From Bradyrhizobium cajani (GTDB lineage: Bacteria; Pseudomonadota; Alphaproteobacteria; Rhizobiales; Xanthobacteraceae), in the NCBI RefSeq assembly GCF_009759665.1, contig NZ_WQNE01000002.1:404716-468715 (forward strand): a DNA stretch of 64,000 nucleotides, in the 5' to 3' direction. Below are positions 27,394-39,185 of the stretch, piece by piece (the first letter of the stretch is position 1; each line of letters starts with the position of its first letter). The notes beneath the pieces are model-generated. The model saw nothing but the letters and a program-made list of their open reading frames with translations. It ran no database searches and was not told the origin of the DNA. The translations under genes were made by a program, and so were the position numbers.

Positions 27394-27948
27394 GTGAGCG
27401 TCGACGCAAAGGATTTCAAGCAGGCGATGCGCCAATGCGCTGGCGCAGTGGCGCTGGTGACGGTCGGCGCCGAGCACGGCAAGCGCACGGGGCTCACGGT
27501 GACGTCGGCCTGCTCGCTGTCGGACAATCCGCCGTCGCTGATCGTCTGCGTCAACCGCAACGCCAGCGCGCATGCGCGCATCCGCGAGGAAGGCGCGTTC
27601 GCGATCAACTTCCTGCATGAGGATCACGCGCTGCTCGCGCTGACCTTCAGCGGCCAGAAGGGCGTCAACGGCGACGACCGTTTTGCCTTCGGCCAGTGGA
27701 CAAGCGGTGTGACCGGCGCGCCGGTATTGATCGATGCAGCTGCCGCCTTCGACTGCGTGCTGGCGCAGGAGTTCGAGACGAAAACGCATTCGATCTTCGT
27801 CGGCGAAGTGCGCGGCGTGTCGCATCTGGCTTCCGTCGCGCCGCTCGTCTATCTGCGCAGCAACTTCCATACCCCGCAGGAGATGCGCGAGGCGGTCGCG
27901 CTCGGCGACCTCGATGCGCGGCATCTGAGCTGGACGGATTTTTCGTGA
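27394..27948 (+). CDS. Flavin reductase family protein
   Basis: The 184-residue protein has the FMN-binding split-barrel motif: MRQCAGAVALVTVGAEHGKRTGLTVTSACSLSDNPPSLIVCVNRNASAH, then GAFAINFLHEDH and, near the C-terminus, the conserved His and Arg region HSIFVGEVRGVSH. It reduces FMN or FAD with NAD(P)H to supply the luciferase-like partner. It starts with GTG, with GGAG about 9 bases upstream. It ends 2 bases before the stop of the convergent cytokinin-dehydrogenase-like gene. Confidence 0.92.
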   Translation: MSVDAKDFKQAMRQCAGAVALVTVGAEHGKRTGLTVTSACSLSDNPPSLIVCVNRNASAHARIREEGAFAINFLHEDHALLALTFSGQKGVNGDDRFAFGQWTSGVTGAPVLIDAAAAFDCVLAQEFETKTHSIFVGEVRGVSHLASVAPLVYLRSNFHTPQEMREAVALGDLDARHLSWTDFS

Positions 27949-27949
27949 T

Positions 27950-29374
27950 CTAGAACAGATCATATCCGGGCGTGAGGATGCCGCCCGGGTCATGACGGCG
28001 TCTGGCTTCGCGCAGCAGCGGCCATCTCGGGCCGAAATGGTCCGCCCAATCCTGTGATGACATGGCAAGCGCGCTCACCGGGTACAGCATCCCGCCTGCG
28101 GCCCGAATGCGATCGTAAATGGCGCGATTCTGCGCGACTTGCCGCTCCGCATTCGCCTTGTCCGCCACCGCAGGGATGCGGATGAGATTGAACGGGAACA
28201 CGATGCGTTCGTCGGGCAGCCGAAGCAGAGGCGTGCGGCACCGGTCCGTGAACATCGGGTAGTAGGTGATCCGTCCGAGCGGACCGAGGTCATCGCCGTT
28301 CAGCCCGGCGATGACCTCGCTTGCAATCTCAAGCGCATTGCTGCCGGGCAGATAGGTCAAAAGCCATGGATGCGGATTGAACCATTGTCCGTTCGATCGC
28401 AAGAGCTTTTCGAGCTTGGCGAATGCGTTGGCGTCGTCGCCAAAGGTCAGGTCGGAGACGGTCTCGCGCTTGTCGGTAAGGCCCGCAAACAGAACCTTTT
28501 CGTCGGGCAACGTGCTGCCGTCGTAGAAGACCCCCGCTTCCAACTGATAACGCCAGCCGCCGGTACCGTCGGGCACGACAGCCCCCTGCAACTGATCGAA
28601 GCGCGACTCGGCCAGGACGCGCCGCTGATCGGCGCTCAATGAAGCAAGATCGGGATAAGACAGCAGATAGCGCCGAACACGTTCGGGTGCGCGCATGAGC
28701 GCAAGCGTCGCTCTGGTGATGATCGCGCATTGCGCAAGACCGGCCCGAACGGCATCGAAGAGTTCGGCGTACGAGGTTGGCGAGCAGGTCAGCTCCACGC
28801 CTTCGCCGGTGACGATGTCGAGCTCCAGAACCTGGTCGGACTGGAGGCCGTGGCGGGACGACGACCCGCCGATCCCGCCGACGGCGAGCGTGCCGCCGAC
28901 GGAGAGGCCAAGATAGTTGGTCAGAACCGGCGGGGCGAGCCCTCTGGCCAGGGTTGCGTCGAGCACCGTGTGCCAGGTCGCTCCGGCGTCGACGACGACA
29001 CGGTCGGGCTCGATGCGATGGATCGTCGTCAGCGCGCCGAGATCCAGTACGATGCCATCTTCGGCCATGGCCCGGCCGTAGGTCGCGTGGCCCTGCCCGC
29101 GTGCCGCAACCTTCAGCCCTTGTTGCCTGGCCCAGCGCAGGATCTCGGCGACCTCGCCGCTCGTTGCGGGCTTGCAGACAGCCCGTGGCCGCCTGGAAAT
29201 GATCTGACCGAAATCGCGTGCGGCCGCCGCGCAGGATTCCGCATCATCCGCAAGCAGGACCTTGGATGGCCGCAGGTCGCCCGCGCCCGTCGGCGGTCCG
29301 GCAAAGCTGGCGGAGGCCAGCGTCGCGGTGACGCTGACGCCCGCATGCAAGAGTGTACGTCGATCAGGAGTCAT
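27950..29374 (-). CDS. Tat-exported FAD-dependent oxidase related to cytokinin dehydrogenase
   Basis: The 474-residue protein opens with a Tat signal (MTPDRRTLLHAGVSVTA). It aligns by eye with plant cytokinin dehydrogenase along its length: ARGQGHATYG (His96 at the site of the FAD-linked His), YLGLSVGGTLAVGGIGG, RHGLQSDQVLELDIVTGEG, YQLEAGVFYDG with Glu279 at the catalytic Glu site, NPHPWLLTYLPG, and the end HFGPRWPLLREARRRHDPGG plus ILTPGYDLF. The catalytic Asp169 of the maize enzyme (WTDYLYLTVGG) falls on Asn153 (LTNYLGLSVGG). The enzyme oxidises amines or alcohols; degradation of a plant signal is plausible for a soil or root bacterium but is inference. The divergent LysR gene is not adjacent to its promoter; LysR lies downstream in reading order of the locus, 163 bases upstream on the same strand. 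Confidence 0.8.
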   Translation of the reverse strand: MTPDRRTLLHAGVSVTATLASASFAGPPTGAGDLRPSKVLLADDAESCAAAARDFGQIISRRPRAVCKPATSGEVAEILRWARQQGLKVAARGQGHATYGRAMAEDGIVLDLGALTTIHRIEPDRVVVDAGATWHTVLDATLARGLAPPVLTNYLGLSVGGTLAVGGIGGSSSRHGLQSDQVLELDIVTGEGVELTCSPTSYAELFDAVRAGLAQCAIITRATLALMRAPERVRRYLLSYPDLASLSADQRRVLAESRFDQLQGAVVPDGTGGWRYQLEAGVFYDGSTLPDEKVLFAGLTDKRETVSDLTFGDDANAFAKLEKLLRSNGQWFNPHPWLLTYLPGSNALEIASEVIAGLNGDDLGPLGRITYYPMFTDRCRTPLLRLPDERIVFPFNLIRIPAVADKANAERQVAQNRAIYDRIRAAGGMLYPVSALAMSSQDWADHFGPRWPLLREARRRHDPGGILTPGYDLF

Positions 29375-29537
29375 GATGCAGTCCTTTGCGGCGCTGAGCG
29401 GATGTGCCCCCGCGCTTCAAGCTGCGATCGACCGCTGGCCGGGACAACCGGCGCGCTGCGGGATAGACACTCCCGCTATCCGGTAGAATGACGCGTTCCC
29501 CAACGCGCCCGCGGAAATGGCGTCATCGGCGTCGATG

Positions 29538-30425
29538 TCAAAGTCGCTCGTGCTTCAGCTTCTCCGCCAGCAGGTCCACGAAGAGACGCGTCTTGGCAGG
29601 CGGTATCGCGCTCGGCGGAAACACGGCGTGCACCGGCATCCGGGGCGCCTCGAAATCTTCCAGCACGATCTCGAGCGCTCCGTGATAGATGAGGTCACGG
29701 ATCTGCCAGAACGGACCGTAGCCGACGCCGATGCCATGACAGGCCGCGGCATGCAGGGCCGTAGTATGATCGGCTCGAAAGCGGCCGTTCACCTGCACCG
29801 TCTTCACCTCGCCGCCAAGCTGGAACCGCCACATGTCCGTGTTGCCCCGGCCGGTCTCGCGCACGATGCATTGATGATCGGCCAGATCGTCGGGATGCCG
29901 TGGACGGCCATGGCGCGCGAAATAGCCGGGCGCGCCGTACACGACCGTGCGCAACTCGCCGAGCCGCCGGACCTTCAGCGACGAGTCCGGCAACTCCCTG
30001 ATCCGGACGGCGAGGTCGAAACCATCCCCGACGACGTCGATCGGCCGATCGGACACATGGAGATCCGCCTCGATCCGCGGATAGCGCGCCATGAATGCGG
30101 CGATGGCTGGCACGACGTGCGTCGATCCGAACAGGACGGGCGCGGCAATGCGCAAGAGACCGGATGGCTCGACGCGCCGATTGGCCGCTTCCAGCCGCGC
30201 CTCGTTGATCTCGGCGTAGGCCGGCTTGACGCGACGATAGAACGCCAGTCCCGCTTCGGTCGCCACCGATTGCCGGGTGGTTCGTCGCACCAGTTCGACA
30301 CCGACGCTGCGCTCCAGCGCGGCGAGGACCCGGTTGACGGACTGGAGCGACCGTCCCAGTTGCCGCGCGGCCGCGGTCTGGCTGCCGGCTTCGATGACAG
30401 CCAGAAAGACTTCGATCTCCTCCAT
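29538..30425 (-). CDS. LysR family transcriptional regulator
   Basis: The 295-residue regulator starts MEEIEVFLAVIEAGSQTAAA and has the LysR winged helix (RQLGRSLQSVNRVLAALERSVGVELVRRT) in residues 1-60, then an effector-binding domain of two alpha/beta lobes (LLRIAAPVLFGSTHVVPAIAAF, then DFDLAVRIR-like DGFDLAVRIRELPDSSL). ATG 30425 is supported by AAGGAGAGGA 6 bases upstream. It lies upstream of the cytokinin-dehydrogenase-like gene on the same strand with a 163-base gap and may regulate it. The group resembles LysR proteins that control small oxidoreductase genes. Confidence 0.93.
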   Translation of the reverse strand: MEEIEVFLAVIEAGSQTAAARQLGRSLQSVNRVLAALERSVGVELVRRTTRQSVATEAGLAFYRRVKPAYAEINEARLEAANRRVEPSGLLRIAAPVLFGSTHVVPAIAAFMARYPRIEADLHVSDRPIDVVGDGFDLAVRIRELPDSSLKVRRLGELRTVVYGAPGYFARHGRPRHPDDLADHQCIVRETGRGNTDMWRFQLGGEVKTVQVNGRFRADHTTALHAAACHGIGVGYGPFWQIRDLIYHGALEIVLEDFEAPRMPVHAVFPPSAIPPAKTRLFVDLLAEKLKHERL

Positions 30426-30542
30426 CGAATCCTCTCCTTGCCTCGTTGTGGTGAAATGCATGGTCACGCGGGTGCCCGGCACCCGCTCACGCAAGCTGCA
30501 CGAGGATTCCGGAGATCTTTCGGCAAAACCCGAGCCGCGGAA

Positions 30543-32402
<1,860 letters not shown>

Positions 32403-32515
32403 CGCGGACGTCTCCACCCTGTATTATTGCGCAAAGTCTGGCACCGCAGGCGGGGATGTCAATCGGGAACCGGGAACGCCGAGTGGCGCCGCCACCTCTC
32501 TCTATCGTCATTCCG

Positions 32516-32608
32516 GGGCGGCTCGAAGAGCCGAACTACGGTGCGCCATTGCGCACCTGAGAATCTCGAGATTCCGGGTTCGATGCTTCGCATCGTCCCG
32601 GAATGACG
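32516..32608. repeat. Extragenic palindromic element (CGTCATTCCGG type)
   Basis: A 93-base inverted repeat starts CGTCATTCCGGGGCGG and ends CGTCCCGGAATGACG, with an inner GTGCGCCATTGCGCAC palindrome and GAATCTCGAGATTC. It lies between the activator and carboxylase genes. The outer arms match 5601-5679 and 63815-63897. Confidence 0.85.
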
Positions 32609-32652
32609 GCTGAAGCGACGGCCAGGACCCAATCAAGATTGCTGCACCGCCC

Positions 32653-35600
32653 TCACCACGTATCGATGCACGGCCGCTTCTTCCCCGTTCTCGCGGGCGG
32701 CTTCGGCACCGAGCGCAGGCCCGCCATGATCCAGCGGCGTGTCTCGGCGGGGTCGACGACGTTGTCGATCTCGAACACCGAGGCGATCGAGACCGCCTTG
32801 CCGTTGGCGTAGAGCTCGGCGACCTTGTTGCGGTAATAGGTCTCGCGCTCTTCGGGGTCGGCGATCGCCTCCATCTCCTTGCGGAAGCCGAGGCGGACGT
32901 AGCCTTCGAGGCCCATGCCGCCGAACTCGCCAGTCGGCCAGGCCGCCGTGAAGAAGGACGCATGGAAGCCGCCGCCGATCATCGACTGCGCCCCCAGCCC
33001 ATAACCCTTGCGCAGCACGATGCCGAACAACGGCACGGTGAGGCTGGCGCCGGTCACGAACATGCGCGAGACGTGGCGCACGATCGCGGTCTTCTCGGCT
33101 TCGGGGCCAACCATGAAGCCGGGCGTGTCGCAGAGCGAGACGATCGGCAGATCGAAGGCGTCGCAGAGCTGGAGGAAGCGCGCGGCCTTGTCGCCGGCAT
33201 CGGCATCGATCGCGCCGCCGAGATGGCGCGGATTGTTGGCGATCAGTCCGAACGGCTTGCCCTCGATGCGGATCAGCGCAGTGATCATGCCGACGCCGTA
33301 GTCGCGACGCAGCTCCAGCACGGAATCCTTGTCCGCGACGAGGTCGATCACGCTGCGGATGTCGTAAACGCGCAGGCGGTTCTCGGGGATCGCGCGACGG
33401 AGCAGGCGCTGGTCGGCGGCCTGCCACTCCGTCACCGCGCCCTGGAAATAGGACAGGTATTTCTGCGCGACGCGTGTCGCCTCCTCCTCGTCCTCGACCA
33501 GGATGTCGACGACGCCGTTCGGCGACTGGAACGAGACCGGGCCGACCTCGGCCGGGTGATAGACACCGAGCCCGCCGCCTTCGATCATGGCCGGGCCGCC
33601 CATGCCGATCGAGGCGTTCCTGGTGGCAATGATGACGTCGCAGCAGCCGAGCATCGCGGCGTTGCCCGCGAAGCAATAGCCGGAGACGACGCCGATCACC
33701 GGCACGAGGCCGGAGAGCCTTGCGAACTGCACGAAAGACGGGCCGTCGAGGCCGGTCATGCCGAGCCGGTCGGTGTCGCCGGGCCGGCCGCCGCCGCCTT
33801 CGGCGTAGAACACCAGCGGCACGCGCCAGTCTTCCGCCAGCGTCAGCATGCGGTCGATCTTCTTGTGGTTCATGTGGCCCTGCGTGCCCGCGAGCACGGT
33901 GTAGTCATAGGCCACGACGATACAGCGGCCGCCTTCAGGCCCGAACTTCTCGGCGTTGACGGTGGCAACCCCCATGACGAGACCGTCGGCCGGCGTGTTC
34001 TTGATGAGATCGTCGAGCTTGCGACGGCGGCGCTGCGCGGCGATGGCGAGGCTGCCGTACTCCATGAACGAGCCTTCGTCGACGAGCTGCGCGACATTCT
34101 CGCGTGCGGTGCGCTGGTTGGTGTTGCGGCGGCGCTCGACCGAGGCCGGCCGGTTTTCATCGAGCGTGTTGGCCTGGCGGGCGATCAGCTCGGCCAGATC
34201 GGGGCGAATGTGATCGAGATCGATGTCGGTTTCCGCCGCCGTGCTATCAGCCGCGACGTCGAGCGGCTCCAGATACATGATCGGCTCGCCATGCATCAGC
34301 GTGACGCCGTCGCCGGCGACCAGCTTCATGACGCGGCCGCCCTGCTCGGCCATGACGAGGTGCTCCATCTTCATGGACTCGATCACCGCGAGCTGCTGTC
34401 CCGGGCGTACGATCTCGCCTTCCTGCACCTGGATCGTGACGATGGTTCCCTGCAAGGGCGCCGCGACCATCACCGCGCCTTCGGGCACGACTTGCGCGAC
34501 GTGCGCCTCGGTGCCGTGAGCGCTGCTTCGCTCCGTCGCAGCAAAGTAGAGCGGCTTTGCTGCGCCATCAGCCGCCTCCACGAGCTTGCCGACGTTGCAG
34601 TCGATGAAATCGGTCGCGATGCGGTTGGTCCTGAAATCGGGATGCGCCAGCACCGCCTGGAGGAAGGCGATATTGGTGACCACGCCGTCGATCCGGAACT
34701 CACGCAGGGCGCGCGCGGCCTTCGCGACCACGTCGTGCCAGGCTTCACCCGGCGTATGCACGATGACCTTGGCCAGCAGCGAGTCGAAGGCAGCGCTGGT
34801 CTTGTAGCCGGCATAGCCAAAGCTATCGACGCGGACGCCCGGCCCCGACGGCGGCTCGAACACGGCGAGCACGCCGCCGGTCGGATGCGTCGCCCCCAGC
34901 TCGTCCAGCGTCTCCATGTTGACGCGGAGCTGCATGGCATGGCCGCGCGGCTTCGGGATCGAAGCCTGCGCAAGGCCGAGCGACGCCAGCGAGGTTCCTG
35001 CAGCGACCGCGAGCTGGGCACGGACGAGGTCGAGGCCGAGCACCTCTTCGGTGACGGTGTGCTCGACCTGGAGCCGCGGATTGGCCTCGATGAAGGCAAA
35101 GCTGTCCTCGGCAGTGCCGTCGACCAGGAACTCGAAGGTGCCGAGATTGTCGTAAGCGGCAGCCGTCGCGAGCTGCTTTGCCGCCTCGATGATACGGCCG
35201 CGCAAGCCGTCGCTGAGCGATGGGCTCGGCGCCACCTCGATCAGCTTCTGGTGCCGGCGCTGGATGGTGCATTCGCGCTCCCAGAGATGGGAGATCCCGC
35301 CGTGGCGGTCGCCGATGATCTGCACCTCGATGTGGCGCGCCTGCCGGATCAGCCGTTCGGCATAGACGCCGTCGAAGCCGAACGCTGCCCTGGCTTCGGA
35401 CTGGCAGCGCGCAAAGGCCTCCGCGAGATCGGATGCGTTCTCGACCACGCGCATGCCGCGGCCACCGCCGCCGGCCATTGCCTTGATCACGATCGCCGCA
35501 TGGCTGCCGAGGGACGCAAAGAACCCGGTGATTTCCTCCAGCGAGGACGGCCCACTGGTACCGGCGATGATCGGCACGCCGCAGCGTTTTGCCAGTTGCC

Positions 35601-35958
35601 GTGCCGCAACCTTGTCGCCGAACAGTTCGAGCGCGGCCGGCTTCGGTCCGACGAAGGCGATGCCGGCATCGGCGCAGGCTTTGGCGAACGCGGCGTTCTC
35701 GCTGAGGAAGCCATAGCCGGGATGCACGGCATCGCAGCCAGCCGCGCTTGCAGCCTTTACCACCGCGTCGATGTCGAGATAAGCGCGCGCGCCGCGGCCG
35801 GGGATTTCGACTGCCTCATCGGCAACGCGCACGTGCAGCGAGAGCGCATCGTCGGCCGGATGGATCGCCACCGTCGCGATGCCGGCATCGGCCGCCGCGC
35901 GTGCGATGCGGATGGCGATCTCGCCGCGGTTGGCGATCAGGAGCTTCTTGAACGACAT
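32653..35958 (-). CDS. Single-chain biotin-dependent acyl-CoA carboxylase (BC-BCCP-CT fusion)
   Basis: The 1101-residue protein carries all parts on one chain. Residues 1-455 are biotin carboxylase (MAGGGGRGMRVV at 161-172, ERECTIQRRHQKLIE, FIEANPRLQVEH). Residues 495-570 are the biotin carrier with VIESMKMEH, biotinyl Lys530. Residues 580-1090 are the carboxyltransferase (GYCFAGNAAMLGCCDVIIAT, then GGPAMIEGGGLGVYHPAEVGP). This order matches the long-chain acyl-CoA carboxylases first described in mycobacteria, rather than two-subunit propionyl-CoA carboxylase. It makes alpha-carboxylated acyl-CoA from an unknown acyl-CoA with ATP and bicarbonate. GGAGA precedes the ATG. The AcoR-type gene downstream may regulate it. 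Confidence 0.93.
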   Translation of the reverse strand: MSFKKLLIANRGEIAIRIARAAADAGIATVAIHPADDALSLHVRVADEAVEIPGRGARAYLDIDAVVKAASAAGCDAVHPGYGFLSENAAFAKACADAGIAFVGPKPAALELFGDKVAARQLAKRCGVPIIAGTSGPSSLEEITGFFASLGSHAAIVIKAMAGGGGRGMRVVENASDLAEAFARCQSEARAAFGFDGVYAERLIRQARHIEVQIIGDRHGGISHLWERECTIQRRHQKLIEVAPSPSLSDGLRGRIIEAAKQLATAAAYDNLGTFEFLVDGTAEDSFAFIEANPRLQVEHTVTEEVLGLDLVRAQLAVAAGTSLASLGLAQASIPKPRGHAMQLRVNMETLDELGATHPTGGVLAVFEPPSGPGVRVDSFGYAGYKTSAAFDSLLAKVIVHTPGEAWHDVVAKAARALREFRIDGVVTNIAFLQAVLAHPDFRTNRIATDFIDCNVGKLVEAADGAAKPLYFAATERSSAHGTEAHVAQVVPEGAVMVAAPLQGTIVTIQVQEGEIVRPGQQLAVIESMKMEHLVMAEQGGRVMKLVAGDGVTLMHGEPIMYLEPLDVAADSTAAETDIDLDHIRPDLAELIARQANTLDENRPASVERRRNTNQRTARENVAQLVDEGSFMEYGSLAIAAQRRRRKLDDLIKNTPADGLVMGVATVNAEKFGPEGGRCIVVAYDYTVLAGTQGHMNHKKIDRMLTLAEDWRVPLVFYAEGGGGRPGDTDRLGMTGLDGPSFVQFARLSGLVPVIGVVSGYCFAGNAAMLGCCDVIIATRNASIGMGGPAMIEGGGLGVYHPAEVGPVSFQSPNGVVDILVEDEEEATRVAQKYLSYFQGAVTEWQAADQRLLRRAIPENRLRVYDIRSVIDLVADKDSVLELRRDYGVGMITALIRIEGKPFGLIANNPRHLGGAIDADAGDKAARFLQLCDAFDLPIVSLCDTPGFMVGPEAEKTAIVRHVSRMFVTGASLTVPLFGIVLRKGYGLGAQSMIGGGFHASFFTAAWPTGEFGGMGLEGYVRLGFRKEMEAIADPEERETYYRNKVAELYANGKAVSIASVFEIDNVVDPAETRRWIMAGLRSVPKPPARTGKKRPCIDTW

Positions 35959-36152
35959 GCAGCGGTCTCCATGCCCGCGAGGAGAGGCGCGGGTCGGCAG
36001 GTTCGATGATCCTGCTTCTTCACTTTAACCGCAGCCGTCAAGGGCGGGAAAGCCGGTCGCGATGACCACTCCCGCGGGCCGGAATTTCGATCGGCCGCGC
36101 GAGCCGTGACGAGGCCAATAATCCACGTCACGGCAGACCGGATCGGCGAAGA

Positions 36153-37835
36153 TCAGGCCGCCCGCACACCCGCAACGAAGGCGCTGACCTCGTTCTCGAG
36201 GGATTGCAGCTTCTGGGTCAGCCGGCCGCTCGATTGCAGCACGAGACCGGCGGCCTGGCCGGTCTCGGCCGTCGCGTCTGAAACGCCGGAGATGTTTTGC
36301 GAGACCTGATCGGTGCCGGAGGCCGCCTCCTGCACGCTGTGGGCGATCGCCTGTGTCGCGGCGCCCTGCTCCTCGACCGCGGCCGCGATCGACGAGGAGA
36401 TCTCGTTGACCTCCATGATGGTAGCGCGGATGCTCTCGATGTTGCCGACGACCTGATTGGTCTCGGCCTGGATCGCGGTGATCTGCGCACCGATCTCGTC
36501 GGTCGCCTTCGCGGTCTGGCTCGCCAGCGACTTCACTTCGCTCGCGACCACGGCAAAGCCCTTGCCGGCTTCGCCGGCCCGCGCCGCCTCGATGGTCGCG
36601 TTGAGCGCGAGCAGATTGGTCTGCGAGGCGATCTGGTTGATGAGGTCGATAACCTCGCCGATCTTGTGCGCGGCGGCGGCCAGCCCCTGCACCGTGTCGT
36701 TGGTGCGCTGACCGTCGGCGGCGGCCTTGTCGGCCACGCTTGCAGCCTGCGCGACGCGCTGGCTGATTTCGGTGATGGAGGACGACAGCTGGCCGGCCGC
36801 CGAGGCCACCGTCTGCACGTTGCTGGAGGCCTGCTGGCAGGCGGTGGCGACGAAGCTCGCGCGATCGGTCGCCTTGTTCGCGGTCTCCGACATGCCTTGC
36901 GCGGCCTGCTGCATCGCGCGCGCCTCGTTGAAGACGTCGCGGACGACGGCCTGGACGCTCGCCTCGAACTTGCCGGCGAGATCAGTCATCGCCTTGCGCT
37001 TCTCGTCGTCGGCCTTCTGCTTGAGTTCCTGCTGCTCGGCATGCATCCGGCCCACCGCCGACGCATTGTCCTTGAACACGGCGAGCGCCTTGGCGAGCCC
37101 GCCGACCTCGTCGCTGCGGTTGGTGTAGGGCACCTCGAACGCGCTGTCGCCGGCAGCGAGGCGCTCGGTCAGTGAAGTGATTTTTGCCAGCGGCCGGGTG
37201 ACGCTGCGGCCGATCAGGAAGGAGGCGCCGAGGACGAGGACCAGGACAGCCAGACAAATGTAGGCGAACGTCATCGCGTTCTGACGGAAGACGGCGTCGA
37301 CGTCATCGAGATAAATGCCGGTGCCGATGATCCAGCCCCAGGGCGCAAAGCCCTTCACATAGGAGATTTTTGCGACCGGCTGGTCGAAGCCGGGCTTCGG
37401 CCAGAGATAGCTGTAGAAGCCCGCCCTTTGCTTGTTGACGACGTCAACGAAGCCCATGAACAGCGCGTTGCCGGCAGGATCCTTCATCCCGGAGAGATCC
37501 TTGCCGTCGAGTTCGGGCTTGATCGGATGCATGACCATCCTGGGGGCCATGTCGTTGATCCAGAAATATTCGACCTTGTCGTAGCGCAGGCTCTTGATTT
37601 CAGCCATCGCGCCGGCCTGGGCCTGCTCGCGCGAGAGTTTTCCCTCGCTCTCGAGCCTCTGGTAGTGCGCCAGGATGCCGTAGCCGACATCCACCATGTG
37701 TTGCGTCTTGGCCTGGCGATCGGCGACCATCTGCGCGCGCAGGGTCGAAAGCGCGATCGGGACCAGCGCGATCATGCCGAGAAGGCTGATGCCGACAATC
37801 AGGACCAGCTTAAAACTGATGCGGGAGAAAATCAT
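36153..37835 (-). CDS. Methyl-accepting chemotaxis protein with periplasmic Cache domain
   Basis: The 560-residue receptor has a transmembrane helix at about residues 8-30 and a periplasmic sCache-type domain (about 30-185: [54 protein letters not shown]). A second membrane helix lies at about 190-212, then HAMP, and a signalling domain whose hairpin tip is [34 protein letters not shown]. It passes ligand signals to CheA/CheW to steer flagellar motors. Such Cache receptors often bind small carboxylates or amines; the ligand is unknown. No che genes are nearby, so it is a stand-alone receptor. Confidence 0.95.
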   Translation of the reverse strand: MIFSRISFKLVLIVGISLLGMIALVPIALSTLRAQMVADRQAKTQHMVDVGYGILAHYQRLESEGKLSREQAQAGAMAEIKSLRYDKVEYFWINDMAPRMVMHPIKPELDGKDLSGMKDPAGNALFMGFVDVVNKQRAGFYSYLWPKPGFDQPVAKISYVKGFAPWGWIIGTGIYLDDVDAVFRQNAMTFAYICLAVLVLVLGASFLIGRSVTRPLAKITSLTERLAAGDSAFEVPYTNRSDEVGGLAKALAVFKDNASAVGRMHAEQQELKQKADDEKRKAMTDLAGKFEASVQAVVRDVFNEARAMQQAAQGMSETANKATDRASFVATACQQASSNVQTVASAAGQLSSSITEISQRVAQAASVADKAAADGQRTNDTVQGLAAAAHKIGEVIDLINQIASQTNLLALNATIEAARAGEAGKGFAVVASEVKSLASQTAKATDEIGAQITAIQAETNQVVGNIESIRATIMEVNEISSSIAAAVEEQGAATQAIAHSVQEAASGTDQVSQNISGVSDATAETGQAAGLVLQSSGRLTQKLQSLENEVSAFVAGVRAA

Positions 37836-38199
37836 CGGTGCTCACAAGAAATTGGAAGGGCTGATATGCGAGTTTATCCCGTTCCCCTTAGCAAAGCTTT
37901 AAGCATTGGACTCCCGAAAACCCCGCAAGATTGCATGGGCGCGGCCGCCATACATCCAGCGTCCATCTGCTTCTCCTGATGCCTCGCCATCGCTGGAGAG
38001 TTTGGAATTCATCGACGCTCCCCTTGTTTGGAATAGTTCAAGACAAGGCTGGCTGCAGCGGCGACTCCAGGCTCTTTAGATCTAGAAGACCTCGATATCG
38101 CCCCTTCGAGCGTTGACTTGCGAAGGGCTGTGGCAGAACGATCGGCGCAGATCATCGGCGCCAGCCGTGGCGTCAACGCAGCCAAAGGCCAGAGGCTCA
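37836..38199. other. Gene-free region of 364 bases
   Basis: The gap separates the divergent chemoreceptor and hypothetical genes. It is locally less GC-rich (for example TTAGCAAAGCTTTAAGCATT near 37889-37908) and must hold both promoters. No gene, RNA or repeat was recognised; no open frame has a ribosome site. Confidence 0.5.
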
Positions 38200-38700
38200 A
38201 TGCATCAATCGACATACGGCAGAACCCTCGATCTCCCTGCGCTGAGCGCGGCAGAACGGCTCTTCATCTGGGGATTTCGGGCCAAGGCACGCAGCGGAAG
38301 CGCCGTTCCGACCGCGGCCGACATCCAGCAGGTGTACGACCACTTTCGCGTCGGCGATGCCGTGCCTTCGCTGGAGTCCATCATCGAGATCTTTGCATGC
38401 ACGGCGCATACGGCCATCGAAGTGCACTGCCCAACTTGTCCAAAGATGTCGGAGAGCGAGCATGGCATCTTGCGGGCGATCGCCGCTGCGCAGAAAGAGC
38501 GCGACGATGTCGCGCGCGAGCAGTTCGAGTGCTGGCTGCCGCCGGTGGGCGCGGATTGGGCGCTGGCGCCGGTCCGGGGACTTGCGACGATCTTCCGCAT
38601 GGCCGGTCTCATTCTGCCTGACCGGCACGTCCGCTCATTCGACCATGACCGGATCTTGGCGATGAAGAGCTGGCTTGTAGGCAGTCCCACGCTGCACTGA
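38200..38700 (+). CDS. Hypothetical protein, 166 residues, first of a two-gene unit
   Basis: The product begins MHQSTYGRTLDLPALSAAERLFIWGFRA and includes four closely spaced Cys/His (FACTAHTAIEVHCPTCPKMSE). It is mostly helical, with no signal peptide. AGAGG lies 4 bases before the ATG. The motif LFIWGFRAKARSG and the Cys-rich segment look conserved but I do not recognise the family. The second gene follows 11 bases later and has a matching layout (helices with a Cys-rich patch), so the pair may encode two parts of one complex. Confidence 0.7.
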   Translation: MHQSTYGRTLDLPALSAAERLFIWGFRAKARSGSAVPTAADIQQVYDHFRVGDAVPSLESIIEIFACTAHTAIEVHCPTCPKMSESEHGILRAIAAAQKERDDVAREQFECWLPPVGADWALAPVRGLATIFRMAGLILPDRHVRSFDHDRILAMKSWLVGSPTLH

Positions 38701-38711
38701 CGGGATCGTTG

Positions 38712-39185
38712 ATGATGCAGGATGCGTGCGGCTCTGTGCCAGTTCCGGAATCCGGCCCATCGCGGCGCTGCCCTCTCCAGGCCGCGCTTTCGACGCGCCC
38801 GTGCATCGAAAGCTACGATGATTTTTGCCGCGTCGCGCTGTCGCTGTTCCGGTTCATTGGAGCTGCCTATGCGACCGGCGCGTCGGATTGCTGGGAGGCG
38901 GCCTATCGCTATGCCGACGAGGCTCCTGATATTGCCGACAGCGCGCTGCTGGTCGCACGGGCTGCGGCACTCGTCCGAATCCTGCGCAGCGGCCGGCCCT
39001 GCGAGCTGTGCTTCATGCCACCATCCTGCCGCCGCCTGTCCAAGGACGAGGCGGAATTGATGCGACTGCTGGCGGTCGCCCGCCGCAAGCAGCCTGGCGA
39101 ACTCGCGTCCATCGTCGGCCAGCTCGTCGGTTCCGGCAAGGAAGATGCGGCAACGCGGGCGGTCAACGCGCTTGCCTTCTGCTGA
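38712..39185 (+). CDS. Hypothetical protein, 157 residues, second of a two-gene unit
   Basis: The helical product has Cys residues clustered at SGRPCELCFMPPSCRRLSKDEAEL (about residues 92-115) and single Cys at the N- and C-termini. This CxxC...C arrangement might bind a metal. It starts 11 bases after the previous stop; ATG 38712 or 38715 can be used. The YDDFCRVALSLFRFIGAAYATGASDCWEAAYRYAD segment is well formed as helices. No domain is recognised. It ends before the convergent TetR gene. Confidence 0.65.
   Translation: MMQDACGSVPVPESGPSRRCPLQAALSTRPCIESYDDFCRVALSLFRFIGAAYATGASDCWEAAYRYADEAPDIADSALLVARAAALVRILRSGRPCELCFMPPSCRRLSKDEAELMRLLAVARRKQPGELASIVGQLVGSGKEDAATRAVNALAFC

Noticed and set aside
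32962..36009. Long open frame on the + strand opposite the acyl-CoA carboxylase
   Set aside because: The minus strand encodes a full carboxylase with biotin and ATP motifs; the + frame shows no domain.
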